DNA from: Lysobacter antibioticus
Lineage (GTDB): Bacteria; Pseudomonadota; Gammaproteobacteria; Xanthomonadales; Xanthomonadaceae
DNA length: 43,917 bases
Assembly (NCBI RefSeq): GCF_001442535.1
Contig: NZ_CP013141.1
Location: 5,015,056-5,058,972 of the forward strand
Direction: 5' to 3'
The number at the start of each line of letters is the position of its first letter. Positions within the stretch are counted from its first letter, which is position 1. Of this stretch, positions 1-8,400 are shown one piece after another. The position numbers and the translations under genes are program-made. The notes below the pieces were generated by a model. It saw only the letters and a program-made list of their open reading frames with translations. It was not told the DNA's origin and searched no databases.

Positions 1-1453
1 CGGCCTCGCGGGCCGGCGCACCGGCGCCTTCGAGCGCGCGCCGCGCATCCAGGCATTCGCCGGCGCGCGAGAGGCGGTTGGCGCTGAGTTCCTTGTCGAA
101 GCAGCGCTTGGCGGCCGGCAACAGGCGCGCCGCAGCGGCGCGCACCGCCGGGTCCTGCGGTGCGATCGCCTGGGCCGCACGCAATTTGTCGTAGGCGCTG
201 TCGCCCGGCGGGGTCAGCAAGTCGCCGCGCTGCTCGGCGGCGGCGGCTTCGCTCAACAGGCGGCGCAGCGACTGGCGTTGCGCGGCCGGTGCCTGCTGGT
301 CGAAGCGCTTGCGCGATTCGCGGGCGCGGTCGAGGTGCTGCTGGGCCAGGGCGATCGCAGGCACCTCGATCGCCGCGCTCTCGGCGATGCCGCGCGCCCG
401 CAGCAACACGGTCTCGGCCTCGGGGACACGGAAATCCGCGGCGAGGCGCTCGCTGCGCGCGGCGTAGGCGTTGGCGACCGCGGCCAGCCCGCGCCGCGCC
501 GCGTCGTCGTCGGCATGCACCGCGAGCAAGTCGCTGTAACCGGCCAGCGCGTCGTCGAAACGCTGCCGGCGCAGGGCCAGGTCGCTTTCCCGGCGGCGGC
601 GTTCGACATGGCTTTCGAGCAGGTTCAGCGCATCCGGCAGATCGGCATGACCGGGGTCGGCGGCCTGCACGCGCTGGATGCCCACCGCGCCGCGCGCGAG
701 GTCGCCGTCTGCCAAGGCCTTGCGCGCCGACTGCAGCAGATCGGCGAGGGTGTCGTCGCGGCCTTCGAGGGCGTCGTTGCGTTGCGGTTGCAGCGCGAGC
801 ACGCGCAAATACAACGGCAAGGCCGCATCGGGCGAGCCGTCGAGCCGGCCCTGCGCGCGTGCGGTCGCGGCGTCGGCGACCAGCCGGTCGAGCCCGGCAT
901 GCGCCGCCTCGCGTTCGCGCAGCCGACGCGCCATGGCCTCGACCTGGTCGCGCGGCGTCGCCAGCTGACGCGCCAGATCCAACCGTTGTCGGGCGAAGTC
1001 GAAGTGTCCGCCGTCGATCGCCTGGCGGGCTTGATCGAGGGCGACCCTGCCGACCTTGACCAGGCCTTCGCGGGCATCGCTGCGGTCGGGGTCGAGGGCC
1101 AGCGCGGCCTCGAACAACTCGCGCGCGCCGTGGCCATCGGCCGAACTCAGCCGGCCTTCGGCCAAGGCCCGCGTCGCTTCTTCGCGCAGGCTCTGCGCAC
1201 GCGTGTCCGGCCACAGCCATTCCGACATCGCCTGCCGCCCCAGGACCAGCGCCAGCAGTAAACCGGCAGCGACGAGGATCGCGCCACGCAGACCCCAGCG
1301 CCGGGCAAGCAAGCCGTTGTCGCGCGCCCGTGGCGGTGCCCGATCGAAGCGCAGGGCACTGTAATCTCCGCCCAGCGGTTCGATGCGCGCGGCAGAGGTA
1401 TCGGAGGGAGACGGCGGGTCGCGCTTCACCGCGACAGGATAACGCCGCGGCAT
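1..1453 (-). CDS. Membrane-anchored TPR-like protein (C-terminus off the left edge)
   Basis: An open minus-strand frame runs from an ATG at 1453 to the left edge with no stop, giving at least 484 residues. The N-terminus is a charged cytoplasmic stretch of about 53 residues, followed by one hydrophobic segment at about residues 55-72 (ILVAAGLLLALVLG). The rest is Ala/Arg/Leu-rich helix-turn-helix sequence with TPR-like units, for example ELFEAALALDPDRSDAREGL near residues 105-125 and a similar unit around residue 280. This topology suggests a scaffold with its repeat domain in the periplasm. No catalytic motif is visible and I do not recognise a named family. It lies downstream of relA on the same strand, but 237 bp with an inverted pair of REP elements separates them, so a shared transcript is doubtful. 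The start is uncertain: there is no strong ribosome site, and a GTG nine codons in is possible. Confidence 0.75.
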   Translation of the reverse strand, partial: MPRRYPVAVKRDPPSPSDTSAARIEPLGGDYSALRFDRAPPRARDNGLLARRWGLRGAILVAAGLLLALVLGRQAMSEWLWPDTRAQSLREEATRALAEGRLSSADGHGARELFEAALALDPDRSDAREGLVKVGRVALDQARQAIDGGHFDFARQRLDLARQLATPRDQVEAMARRLREREAAHAGLDRLVADAATARAQGRLDGSPDAALPLYLRVLALQPQRNDALEGRDDTLADLLQSARKALADGDLARGAVGIQRVQAADPGHADLPDALNLLESHVERRRRESDLALRRQRFDDALAGYSDLLAVHADDDAARRGLAAVANAYAARSERLAADFRVPEAETVLLRARGIAESAAIEVPAIALAQQHLDRARESRKRFDQQAPAAQRQSLRRLLSEAAAAEQRGDLLTPPGDSAYDKLRAAQAIAPQDPAVRAAAARLLPAAKRCFDKELSANRLSRAGECLDARRALEGAGAPAREA

Positions 1454-1508
1454 GACTGCCGCGTCTTCGTCGCTGGGTGTGCTAACGGTCTCCGGCCCCC
1501 TCCTCGGG

Positions 1509-1661
1509 GTAGGAGCGGCGCGAGCCGCGACCGCGAATCGTCACCCGACCGCTAAATCGGTCCCGCGCGGAAAACCAGCCGCTCTCCCTCGCCGGGTCCG
1601 CAATCCCCTGACGGTAACGTCGCGGTTCTATTGCCGCGGTCCTGGCTCGCGCCGCTCCTCC
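1509..1661. repeat. Inverted pair of GTAG-REP elements between relA and the TPR gene
   Basis: A short GTAG element reads on the plus strand at 1509-1535 (GTAGGAGCGGC, then GCCGCGACC). A slightly degenerate copy reads in the opposite orientation at about 1634-1661. Facing copies of this kind can fold into one long hairpin, like a BIME of enterobacteria. The pair lies directly downstream of the relA stop and may act as a transcript 3' boundary. The two copies and the 1454-1690 spacer contain no gene I can support. Confidence 0.7.
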
Positions 1662-1690
1662 CCAAGACGGAGGCTTACCGCGCACGCGAC

Positions 1691-3880
1691 TCAATGCCGC
1701 TGCGCATACTCCACGCCCGGCAGCGAAGACAGCTTGCCGAGCAGGGTCGAGAGCTGGCCGTAGTCGGCCACCCGCAGGCGCAGGCGCAGGCGGACCTGGG
1801 CGCTGCTGCGCTCGACGTCGCTGCGGATGCTGATCACGTGGGCATTGGCCTGGGCGATGACGTTGGTGACTTCCTTCAGCAGCCATTTGCGGTCGAGCGC
1901 CAGCACTTCGATGTCGACTTCGTAACCGCTGCCCTTGCGGCCCCACTCCACCGGCAGCACGCGCTGCGGCTGGGCCGCGGCGAGGCGGACGAAAGCGCTG
2001 CAGTCGGGACGGTGCACGCTGACGCCGCGGCCGCGGGTCAAGTAACCGGCGATCGGCTCGCCCGGCAGCGGCTGGCAGCAGCGCGAGATCTGCACCAGCA
2101 GGTTGCCGACGCCCTCGACGGTGAAGTCGGTGGACTTGCCAGGAGTCTTGCGCGGTGCCGGCGGGGTCGTGGTGGTCGAGGTCGGCGCGGCCGACGGCGG
2201 CGGCGCCGACAGTGCGCGTTCGTGTTCGAGCAGAACGCGGCCGATCTGGTGCGGGCCGATGTCGCCCAGCGCGACCTGCACGTACAGGTCCTCGTCGTTG
2301 GCGAGGTTGAACCGCGCGCGCGCCGGGGCCAGGTCGGCGCCGAGCACGCCGAGCCTGCGCAGCTCCTTGTCGAGCAGCTCGCGCCCGGCCTGTTCGTTGC
2401 GCGAGCGGTCGAGTTTGTGAAACCAGTTGCGGACCTTTTCCCGCGACCGGTTGCTGGCCAGGAAACCGTTCGCCACGACCAGCCAGTCGCGGCGCGGCTC
2501 GCCGGTCTTGGCGGTCAGGATCTCGACCCGGTCGCCGCTGCGCAGCTTGTGGTCGAGCGGGACGATGCGGCCGTCGACCTTGGCGCCGCGGCAGCGGTGC
2601 CCGACCTCGGTGTGCACGTGGTAGGCGAAATCCAGCGGCGTCGCGCCGGTCGGCAGGTCGATCACCTCGCCCTTCGGCGTCAGCACGTAGACCCGGTCCT
2701 CGACCAGCTCGGTGTCCAGCTCGCTCGCCAGCGCGGCGTCGGCGCCGTCGCTGCCGCCTTCGCTCTTGCTGTCGAGCAGGCGCCGCATCCAGGCGATCTT
2801 GCGGTCGAACGCGGCGTCGGCGCTGTGGCTGCCGACTTCCTTGTACTTCCAGTGCGCGGCCACGCCGAGTTCGGCCTGGCGGTGCATCTCTTCGGTGCGG
2901 ATCTGCACTTCGAGGGTCTTGCCCTCGGGCCCGACCACGGCGGTGTGCAGCGAACGGTAGTCGTTGCGCTTGGGCCGGGCGATGTAGTCGTCGAACTCGC
3001 TGGGGATCGGCGCCCACTGCGCGTGCACCACGCCGAGCGCGGCGTAGCACGAGGCCAGGTCTTCGACCATGACCCGCACCGCGCGCAGGTCGTAGAGCTC
3101 GCCGATCGGCACGTCCTTGCGCTGCATCTTCTTCCAGATGCTGTAGATGTGCTTGGGCCGGCCCGCGACTTCGGCCTTGAGGCCCTGCGCGGCCATCGCC
3201 TCGCGCAGGGTGCGCTTGACCTGTTCGATGTAGCGCTCGCGGTCGCCGCGCTTCTCGTCGAGCAGGCGCGCGATCTTCTGGTAGGTCTGCGGCTCCAGGT
3301 AGCGGAAGGCCAGGTCTTCCAGCTCCCACTTGAGCTGCCAGATGCCGAGCCGGTTGGCCAGCGGCGCGTGGATGTCGCGGGTCAACGCGGCCAATTCGCG
3401 CCGGGTGTCCGGCGGCAGGCGTTCGGCATGGCGCATGCGCGCCAGTTGCCGCGCCAACAGGATCGGCACCACCCGCAAGTCGCGCACGATCGCCAGCAAC
3501 AGCCGGCGCAGGCCTTCGGTGCCCGAGCGCCGGCCCTGTTCGGCGTGCAGCGCCCAGACCTGGCCGGCGGCGCGCTGGCCGTCGAGCAGGGCCGCCAACA
3601 GGGGATGCTCGCGTTCGAAGCCCGGCCCCAACGCCTTCGCCCAGCCCGGGTAGGCGTGCAGGATCGCCGCCGCAACCGTGTCGCTGTCGGCGTCGAGCAG
3701 GGCCAACGCGTCCAGGGTGGCGGCGATGACGGCCGGCGAATCGAGCGCGCCCTCGCCGGCCTCCGGCCCCTGCACAGCGGCTTCCAGCGCCTTGCGCAAG
3801 GGCCCGGCGATGATCGCCGCCGCAGGCAGGGCCAGCACGTCGGCAGGGGAATGGCGGGGCTCGGTGGGAGACGCGTTCAC
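1691..3880 (-). CDS. relA: RelA, monofunctional (p)ppGpp synthetase
   Basis: The 729-residue protein has the long RelA/SpoT layout: a degenerate hydrolase-like region (about 20-200), the nucleotide pyrophosphotransferase domain (about 235-350), TGS (about 395-455), a zinc-finger/helical region with a Cys pair (ISRCCQPLPG, Cys601-602) and a C-terminal ACT domain (about 655-725). The synthetase signature EFDD at 295-298, followed by RSLHTAV, is the acidic ExDD form of monofunctional RelA rather than the RxKD form of bifunctional SpoT/Rel. The N-terminus lacks the HD and HDxxED metal motifs of ppGpp hydrolases. It is therefore expected to make (p)ppGpp from ATP and GDP/GTP on ribosomes stalled with uncharged tRNA. 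The start is a GTG at 3880 with no clear Shine-Dalgarno. It is divergent from the secreted gene at 3957. Confidence 0.95.
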   Translation of the reverse strand: MNASPTEPRHSPADVLALPAAAIIAGPLRKALEAAVQGPEAGEGALDSPAVIAATLDALALLDADSDTVAAAILHAYPGWAKALGPGFEREHPLLAALLDGQRAAGQVWALHAEQGRRSGTEGLRRLLLAIVRDLRVVPILLARQLARMRHAERLPPDTRRELAALTRDIHAPLANRLGIWQLKWELEDLAFRYLEPQTYQKIARLLDEKRGDRERYIEQVKRTLREAMAAQGLKAEVAGRPKHIYSIWKKMQRKDVPIGELYDLRAVRVMVEDLASCYAALGVVHAQWAPIPSEFDDYIARPKRNDYRSLHTAVVGPEGKTLEVQIRTEEMHRQAELGVAAHWKYKEVGSHSADAAFDRKIAWMRRLLDSKSEGGSDGADAALASELDTELVEDRVYVLTPKGEVIDLPTGATPLDFAYHVHTEVGHRCRGAKVDGRIVPLDHKLRSGDRVEILTAKTGEPRRDWLVVANGFLASNRSREKVRNWFHKLDRSRNEQAGRELLDKELRRLGVLGADLAPARARFNLANDEDLYVQVALGDIGPHQIGRVLLEHERALSAPPPSAAPTSTTTTPPAPRKTPGKSTDFTVEGVGNLLVQISRCCQPLPGEPIAGYLTRGRGVSVHRPDCSAFVRLAAAQPQRVLPVEWGRKGSGYEVDIEVLALDRKWLLKEVTNVIAQANAHVISIRSDVERSSAQVRLRLRLRVADYGQLSTLLGKLSSLPGVEYAQRH

Positions 3881-3956
3881 AACGGGGGCAGAAGAGGTTC
3901 GAAGCGCAAGGGACGAGCGACTACACTAGCGAGCAACCGCCCCGAGGAACAGCACG

Positions 3957-4481
3957 ATGTCCGCGATTCACCCTTCCGCATTGCGTCCCTTGTTGATCGC
4001 CGCCGGTGTCGCGATCGCCCTGGCGCTGAGCGCGCCGGCCGCCCTCGCCCAGTCCAAGATCGAACAGCAGATGAGCGCCGAACAGTTCAAGGCCGCCGGC
4101 CTCGACCAGCTCAGCCCGGAACAGCTCGCCAATCTGAACGCCTGGCTCAACCGCACCCTCGACGCCGAGACCAGCAAGGCCGTGGTCAAGGCCAAGGAAG
4201 AAACCCGCGAACTGGTCAAGCACGAGAACCGCGGCTTCCTCGGTTCGGGCTCGCGCGAAGCGGTGGTCGCCCGCCTCAACGGCAAGTTCGACGGCTACGG
4301 CCAGGGCCAGATCTACGTGCTCGACAACGGCCAGGAATGGCGCCAGGTCGACGGCGTCGACCTGCCCGGCGTGCACCTGGATTCGCCGCAGGTGCGCATC
4401 AACCCCAGCGTGATCGGCGGCGCCTGGTTCCTCTCGGTGGACGGCTACAACACCCGCGCCAAGGTCACCCGCGTCAAGTAA
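3957..4481 (+). CDS. Secreted protein of unknown function (paralogue 1)
   Basis: This encodes 174 residues with a clear N-terminal signal sequence (hydrophobic LLIAAGVAIALALSAPAALA, likely cleaved after ALA near residue 31). The mature part starts with a helical segment containing MSAEQFKAAGLDQLSPEQL and ends with a probable beta-rich domain (QGQIYVLDNGQEWRQV ... GGAWFLSVDG). The next gene (4571-5050) is a paralogue with the same landmarks: EQMKATGLDTLSPQQL, then LENGQRWRV, then GGWFLEVEG. An AGGA ribosome site lies seven bases before the ATG. I do not know a function; a periplasmic location is the only safe inference. It is divergent from relA across 76 bp. Confidence 0.85.
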   Translation: MSAIHPSALRPLLIAAGVAIALALSAPAALAQSKIEQQMSAEQFKAAGLDQLSPEQLANLNAWLNRTLDAETSKAVVKAKEETRELVKHENRGFLGSGSREAVVARLNGKFDGYGQGQIYVLDNGQEWRQVDGVDLPGVHLDSPQVRINPSVIGGAWFLSVDGYNTRAKVTRVK

Positions 4482-4570
4482 TGAATGCCGCCCGCGCGCC
4501 GACGCCCCACGGGGTCGGCGCGCGGGCGCTCTCCTTCGCCGTTTCGCCGCTGCCCCGTCCGGAGTCCGAC

Positions 4571-5050
4571 ATGCGTGTGCTGTCCTCGTTGACCGTTGCC
4601 GTCCTGCTCGCGATCGCGCCCGCCGCGTTCGGCGCCGAGCGTCCCTATGTCGCGGTCGAACAACGCTTCAATGCCGAACAGATGAAGGCCACCGGGCTCG
4701 ACACCCTGTCGCCGCAGCAACTGGCCCTGCTCAACGAGTTGCTGTCGCAGGAGCAGACCGCGGCCGTCGCCGAGGCCACCAAGGCGGTGCGTTCGGAACG
4801 CAAGGGGCTGTTGGATCGCGGCGATGTCGAACCGGTGCAGAGCGCGCTCAAGGGCGAGTTCCGCGGCTGGTCTATCGGCACCGTGTTCGAGCTCGAAAAC
4901 GGCCAGCGCTGGCGGGTGACCGAAGGCTCGCTGTTCCTCGGCAAGCCGGTGCCGCCGCCGAAGGTCACCATCAAGCCTGGCCTGATGGGCGGCTGGTTCC
5001 TGGAAGTCGAAGGGCAGACGCCGAAGGCCAAGGTCCGCCGCCTCGACTGA
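4571..5050 (+). CDS. Secreted protein of unknown function (paralogue 2)
   Basis: This encodes 159 residues starting at the ATG at 4571, preceded by CGGAG six bases upstream. The open frame extends far upstream, but this start gives a proper signal peptide (MRVLSSLTVAVLLAIAPAAFG, cleavage after about residue 21). The mature sequence parallels the preceding gene, with conserved elements AEQMKATGLDTLSPQQLA, LENGQRWRV, a proline-rich VPPPKVTIKPG segment and GGWFLEVEG near the end. The two genes are 89 bp apart on the same strand and probably arose by tandem duplication. The function is unknown. The gene ends 37 bp before the hrpA remnant that marks the left side of the island, so it was probably the original neighbour of the hrpA 3' end. 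Confidence 0.85.
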   Translation: MRVLSSLTVAVLLAIAPAAFGAERPYVAVEQRFNAEQMKATGLDTLSPQQLALLNELLSQEQTAAVAEATKAVRSERKGLLDRGDVEPVQSALKGEFRGWSIGTVFELENGQRWRVTEGSLFLGKPVPPPKVTIKPGLMGGWFLEVEGQTPKAKVRRLD

Positions 5051-5086
5051 AGCCAGGCGCGCCATCCGGCAGCGTCCCTCGGGGAC

Positions 5087-5353
5087 TCAACCGCGCAACG
5101 ACGCCAGTCGTTGCGCGAGCCTCTTCGGCGACACCCCGCCGCGCACGCCCAGCTCCTGGGCGAACAACGACACTCGCAGTTCCTCGATCTCCCAACGCAG
5201 CGCCTGCCAGCCGGCGTCGTCGGCCCGGCCGCCGGCATTGGCCGCATCGAAAGCCTCGACGAAGGGCTTGAGTTCGAGCATCTGCGCTTAGTCGCGCACC
5301 GGATCGCGCAAAGCGCGTTCGCTGCGCACCGCCAAGGCCTTCAGATAACGCGG
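5087..5353 (-). pseudogene. Remnant of the 3' end of hrpA (left direct repeat of the island)
   Basis: This 267-bp segment aligns without gaps to the true hrpA 3' end at 20858-21124, in the same orientation, with about seven mismatches by eye (all transitions). It still encodes the last 64 residues of HrpA, from MLELKPFVEAF to the natural stop, but one difference creates an in-frame TAA (read at 5287-5289) where hrpA has a CAG. Homology stops abruptly after 5353. It has no start or helicase domain and is a non-functional fragment. It is best read as the displaced 3' end of hrpA left at the far side of the inserted operon. Confidence 0.9.
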
Positions 5354-5445
5354 CGCATTGCGCGATCGGCCCAAGCGGGCACGCTGCGACACCCGCGGCA
5401 CTTGCGAAAGGGCGCGCGGAGATCCTCTAGGCGCCCTCGTACCCG

Positions 5446-5473
5446 GAAGACGGCCGATCCCTCGGCCGTCTTC
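5446..5473 (-). terminator. Hairpin terminator after the giant toxin gene
   Basis: A perfect 12-bp stem (GAAGACGGCCGA with TCGGCCGTCTTC) closes a four-base loop six bases beyond the toxin stop codon. On the minus strand it is not followed by a clear T run, so intrinsic termination may be weak, but position and stability fit the end of the operon. Confidence 0.65.
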
Positions 5474-5478
5474 GTGCA

Positions 5479-8400
5479 TCACTGCAGAACGAAGTTGTCG
5501 GCCATCGGCGGTGCCAGCATGGCGGGCTTGACGGCGCTCTTCTCCCTCTGCGGAATACCCAGATCAACACCGGCCTCAGGGTCGAAGGCGGCAATGTCGT
5601 CGAACAACTTGTCGGCCGACCAATCGGACGCTGGCGCCGTGCGGCTCGGCCCCGTCTCGAACTCGGTGCTCCGGGAATCCGGCCCGTCTCCGATCGAGGC
5701 GGCCCACTCGGGCAAGTCGCTGGGCGCTTGCAGCAGCTCGATCGGCGCCGTCGTGAACTCGACTTCGTCGATCCAGCGATCGCGATCATAGCTGCCCGAA
5801 ATACCGCGGATGCGATAGGTCTGATAGGGAATGCCGCCGGTATCCAGCGCGACGGTCATGAGCGCCCTATCGCCCACCTTCTCGCCCGGCGTGGCGGTCC
5901 ATTGCAGATCCTGCTTGGATACCTTCACCCAGGCATTGTCCACGCCCAGCGCTTCGACGATGTAGGCGCCATTACGGGTGGTATCCAGTTGCGTCGTATC
6001 CGCAGGGTTGTAGCTGGTCTTCAACGTCAAGGACGACAGCGCGATCTTGTGCTTCATATCGAAGCGGATGGCCACGATCTCGCTGCTGGTCGAATCGGTC
6101 TGAGCGAGAGACAGATCCTTGATCCTGACCACGCTTTTCTCGACGCTCTTCCCGCCCTCCTGCCTGGTTTCCGTGGCCGCTTCGGTCGCATTCGCGCCGC
6201 GCCACGAGAACGCTTCGCCGCTGTACTCGCTGCCGTCGAGCAGGTTGCGGACAGTGCTCCGGCCGAATCCGGTTTCGGTCGAGTCGGCATGGCTCAGTCC
6301 GTGAACGAGATAGCCCTGCTGCCACATCCAGACCAGCCCGTCCTGTGTGTTGCTGGTGGACGGCACCGAGCCGCCCAGGCTGAGCACCGGGCCGGGATGG
6401 ATGAGCTGCGTCCAACCCCGCGCTTCCATCTCCTTGTTCGCTTGCTGAAGATCCTCGCCGAGCTTGAGAACCTGACCGTTCGGCCCGATACCCAGATACT
6501 CCAGCGCCAGGTAGGTGTCCGACGCCGACGGCGTGCGCTGCAACAGCGGCAGGCTGGTCGAGATCCGGATCAAGGCGCCGCGGTTGCCGGTTTCGTACTG
6601 CAAACGCTGGCTGTTGGCCTCGACCAGGTCGCCGCCGTCCACCCCGGCCCTGGCCAGCTTGCCGAGCTGCCCGGTGTCTTCAACCCCCGCATTCAACAGG
6701 CTCTCGACGATCTCGTAGTCCAGCACCTCGGACAAGGCCATCATCGTGGACAGCACCGCCGCGCGCCGGGGCAGGAAGCCCTTGTAGATCAGCACTGATT
6801 TCAAGAATGCCGCGCGTTCGGCCTGTTGCGAGTCGGGCATGAAGCTGGCCTGCCGCTCCAGGCTGCCGCCCATGGCCTGGACCAACCAGCCTTCCAGGTC
6901 GCGCTTCTTTTGCTCGTTCGAGGCATACGAGCTGCCGATCAAGACCGCCAAACTCCCGAGCTGTGCCGAGGTGGCGTTCGCCGCTACGCCGTGGAATATC
7001 CTTGCCCGGTCCCAATCCGGAAGGTGCAAGGCATCCATCAGCGACGCCAGCAACCGTTCGTCGTACAGGTTCAAGAATTCGACGGGCTTGGCATGCACCA
7101 TCAGATAGGGCTTGCTCTCGGCATACAAGGCCAAGGCGAAATCGACCACACGCACCTTGTCCGGCCGCTGCTTCTCCCATGAAGCGTAGACCTGCATGTC
7201 TTGTACCGAGAGACCATAGCGGTAGGCATCCAGAATGGATTCGGGGCGATAGCCCAGTGCCTCCAAGGCTTCGGCGTACCCCAATCCGCCTTGCACGTGC
7301 AGCCAACTTTGCTTCGCCTTGGCATAGGCGATGACGAAATCCTCGGACAGCCGTCCTTCGGACTGCCTGAGCGCAAGGCATGCAGCGTCGATGTCCGCCA
7401 ACGAGGTCAGGCCCGCGAGGAAGGCCGCGTTGGCCTTCGCCTCGGAGAAGCCGTTGACCTTGTAGTACAGCCTGGTATTCGAGGGATCGCAACTCCAGGC
7501 CTGTCCGTTCGAACAGAAAATGCCGTCGATCTGGTCGCTGCTGGCCGCACCCGACATGACCTTGCGAATGCTGTTGGAATCCGGCAGCAGAAGCTTGCTC
7601 AGCGTTCGAGTTTCTCCGAAATCGACTCCAGCAGCCGCCCCGAACGGATTCAACGCGATGCCGCGAGTCGTAATCCGCCCGTTCGGCCCACGCGCGGTCA
7701 CCTCCAGCGTCTTGTCGTCCTTGAAGGCAAGCACGAACTCGGTGTCGTTCGCCCGCGCGACCGGACGGCCCTGGTAAATTCTCGCGGAGTCGGAAGAGAG
7801 GGTTTTGGCGACCCCATTGATTCCGTTCTCGGTGACATAGGCTTGGTAACAGAGATAGCCGTCCTTATCGAGATAGAACTTGAATCCGTTCCGCCCTACT
7901 CCTCCCGTCGCGAACAAAACCCGTTCGGAATCTCCGGGATTCGAAGGTCCGCTCAAATAAACAGTAAACCCCTGCGAGTCGGGCAACTCCTTGAGATCCG
8001 TCGCCGCCTGCGCATTTGGAATGGCCCAGGTCCTTCCGTCCGTTTCAAGAATGCTCGAAACCTCGCTGGCGCTGGCCGAACCCGGCATGACCTTGCGCAC
8101 AAGGTTGGCGTGGTTCAACAAGGCACCGTTCAGCCCCCGGGTCACGCTGAAGTAGTAAGGCGAAGCGCCTGCCGGATCCAGGCGAATGTTGTTCGTCGCC
8201 ATCGGCCCGTTCGGCCCGCTCGCGATCACATCCAGAGTGTTGCCTCCGCTGAATCTGAGCACGAACTCGGTGTCGCGCGCGCGCGCGATAGGCCCGACCT
8301 CGTAAATCCTCGCGGACTGGGAATAAAGAGTGACCTCGACTCCCTCCCACCCGCTCATATTTACGTAGGCCTTGTAGCAGAGGTAGTTTTGTCCATCGAG

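Noticed and set aside
1631..4570. Long plus-strand frame antisense to relA
   Set aside because: It is antisense to a clear RelA and its codons have no family similarity; only the segment from 4571 onward, with a ribosome site and signal peptide, is real.
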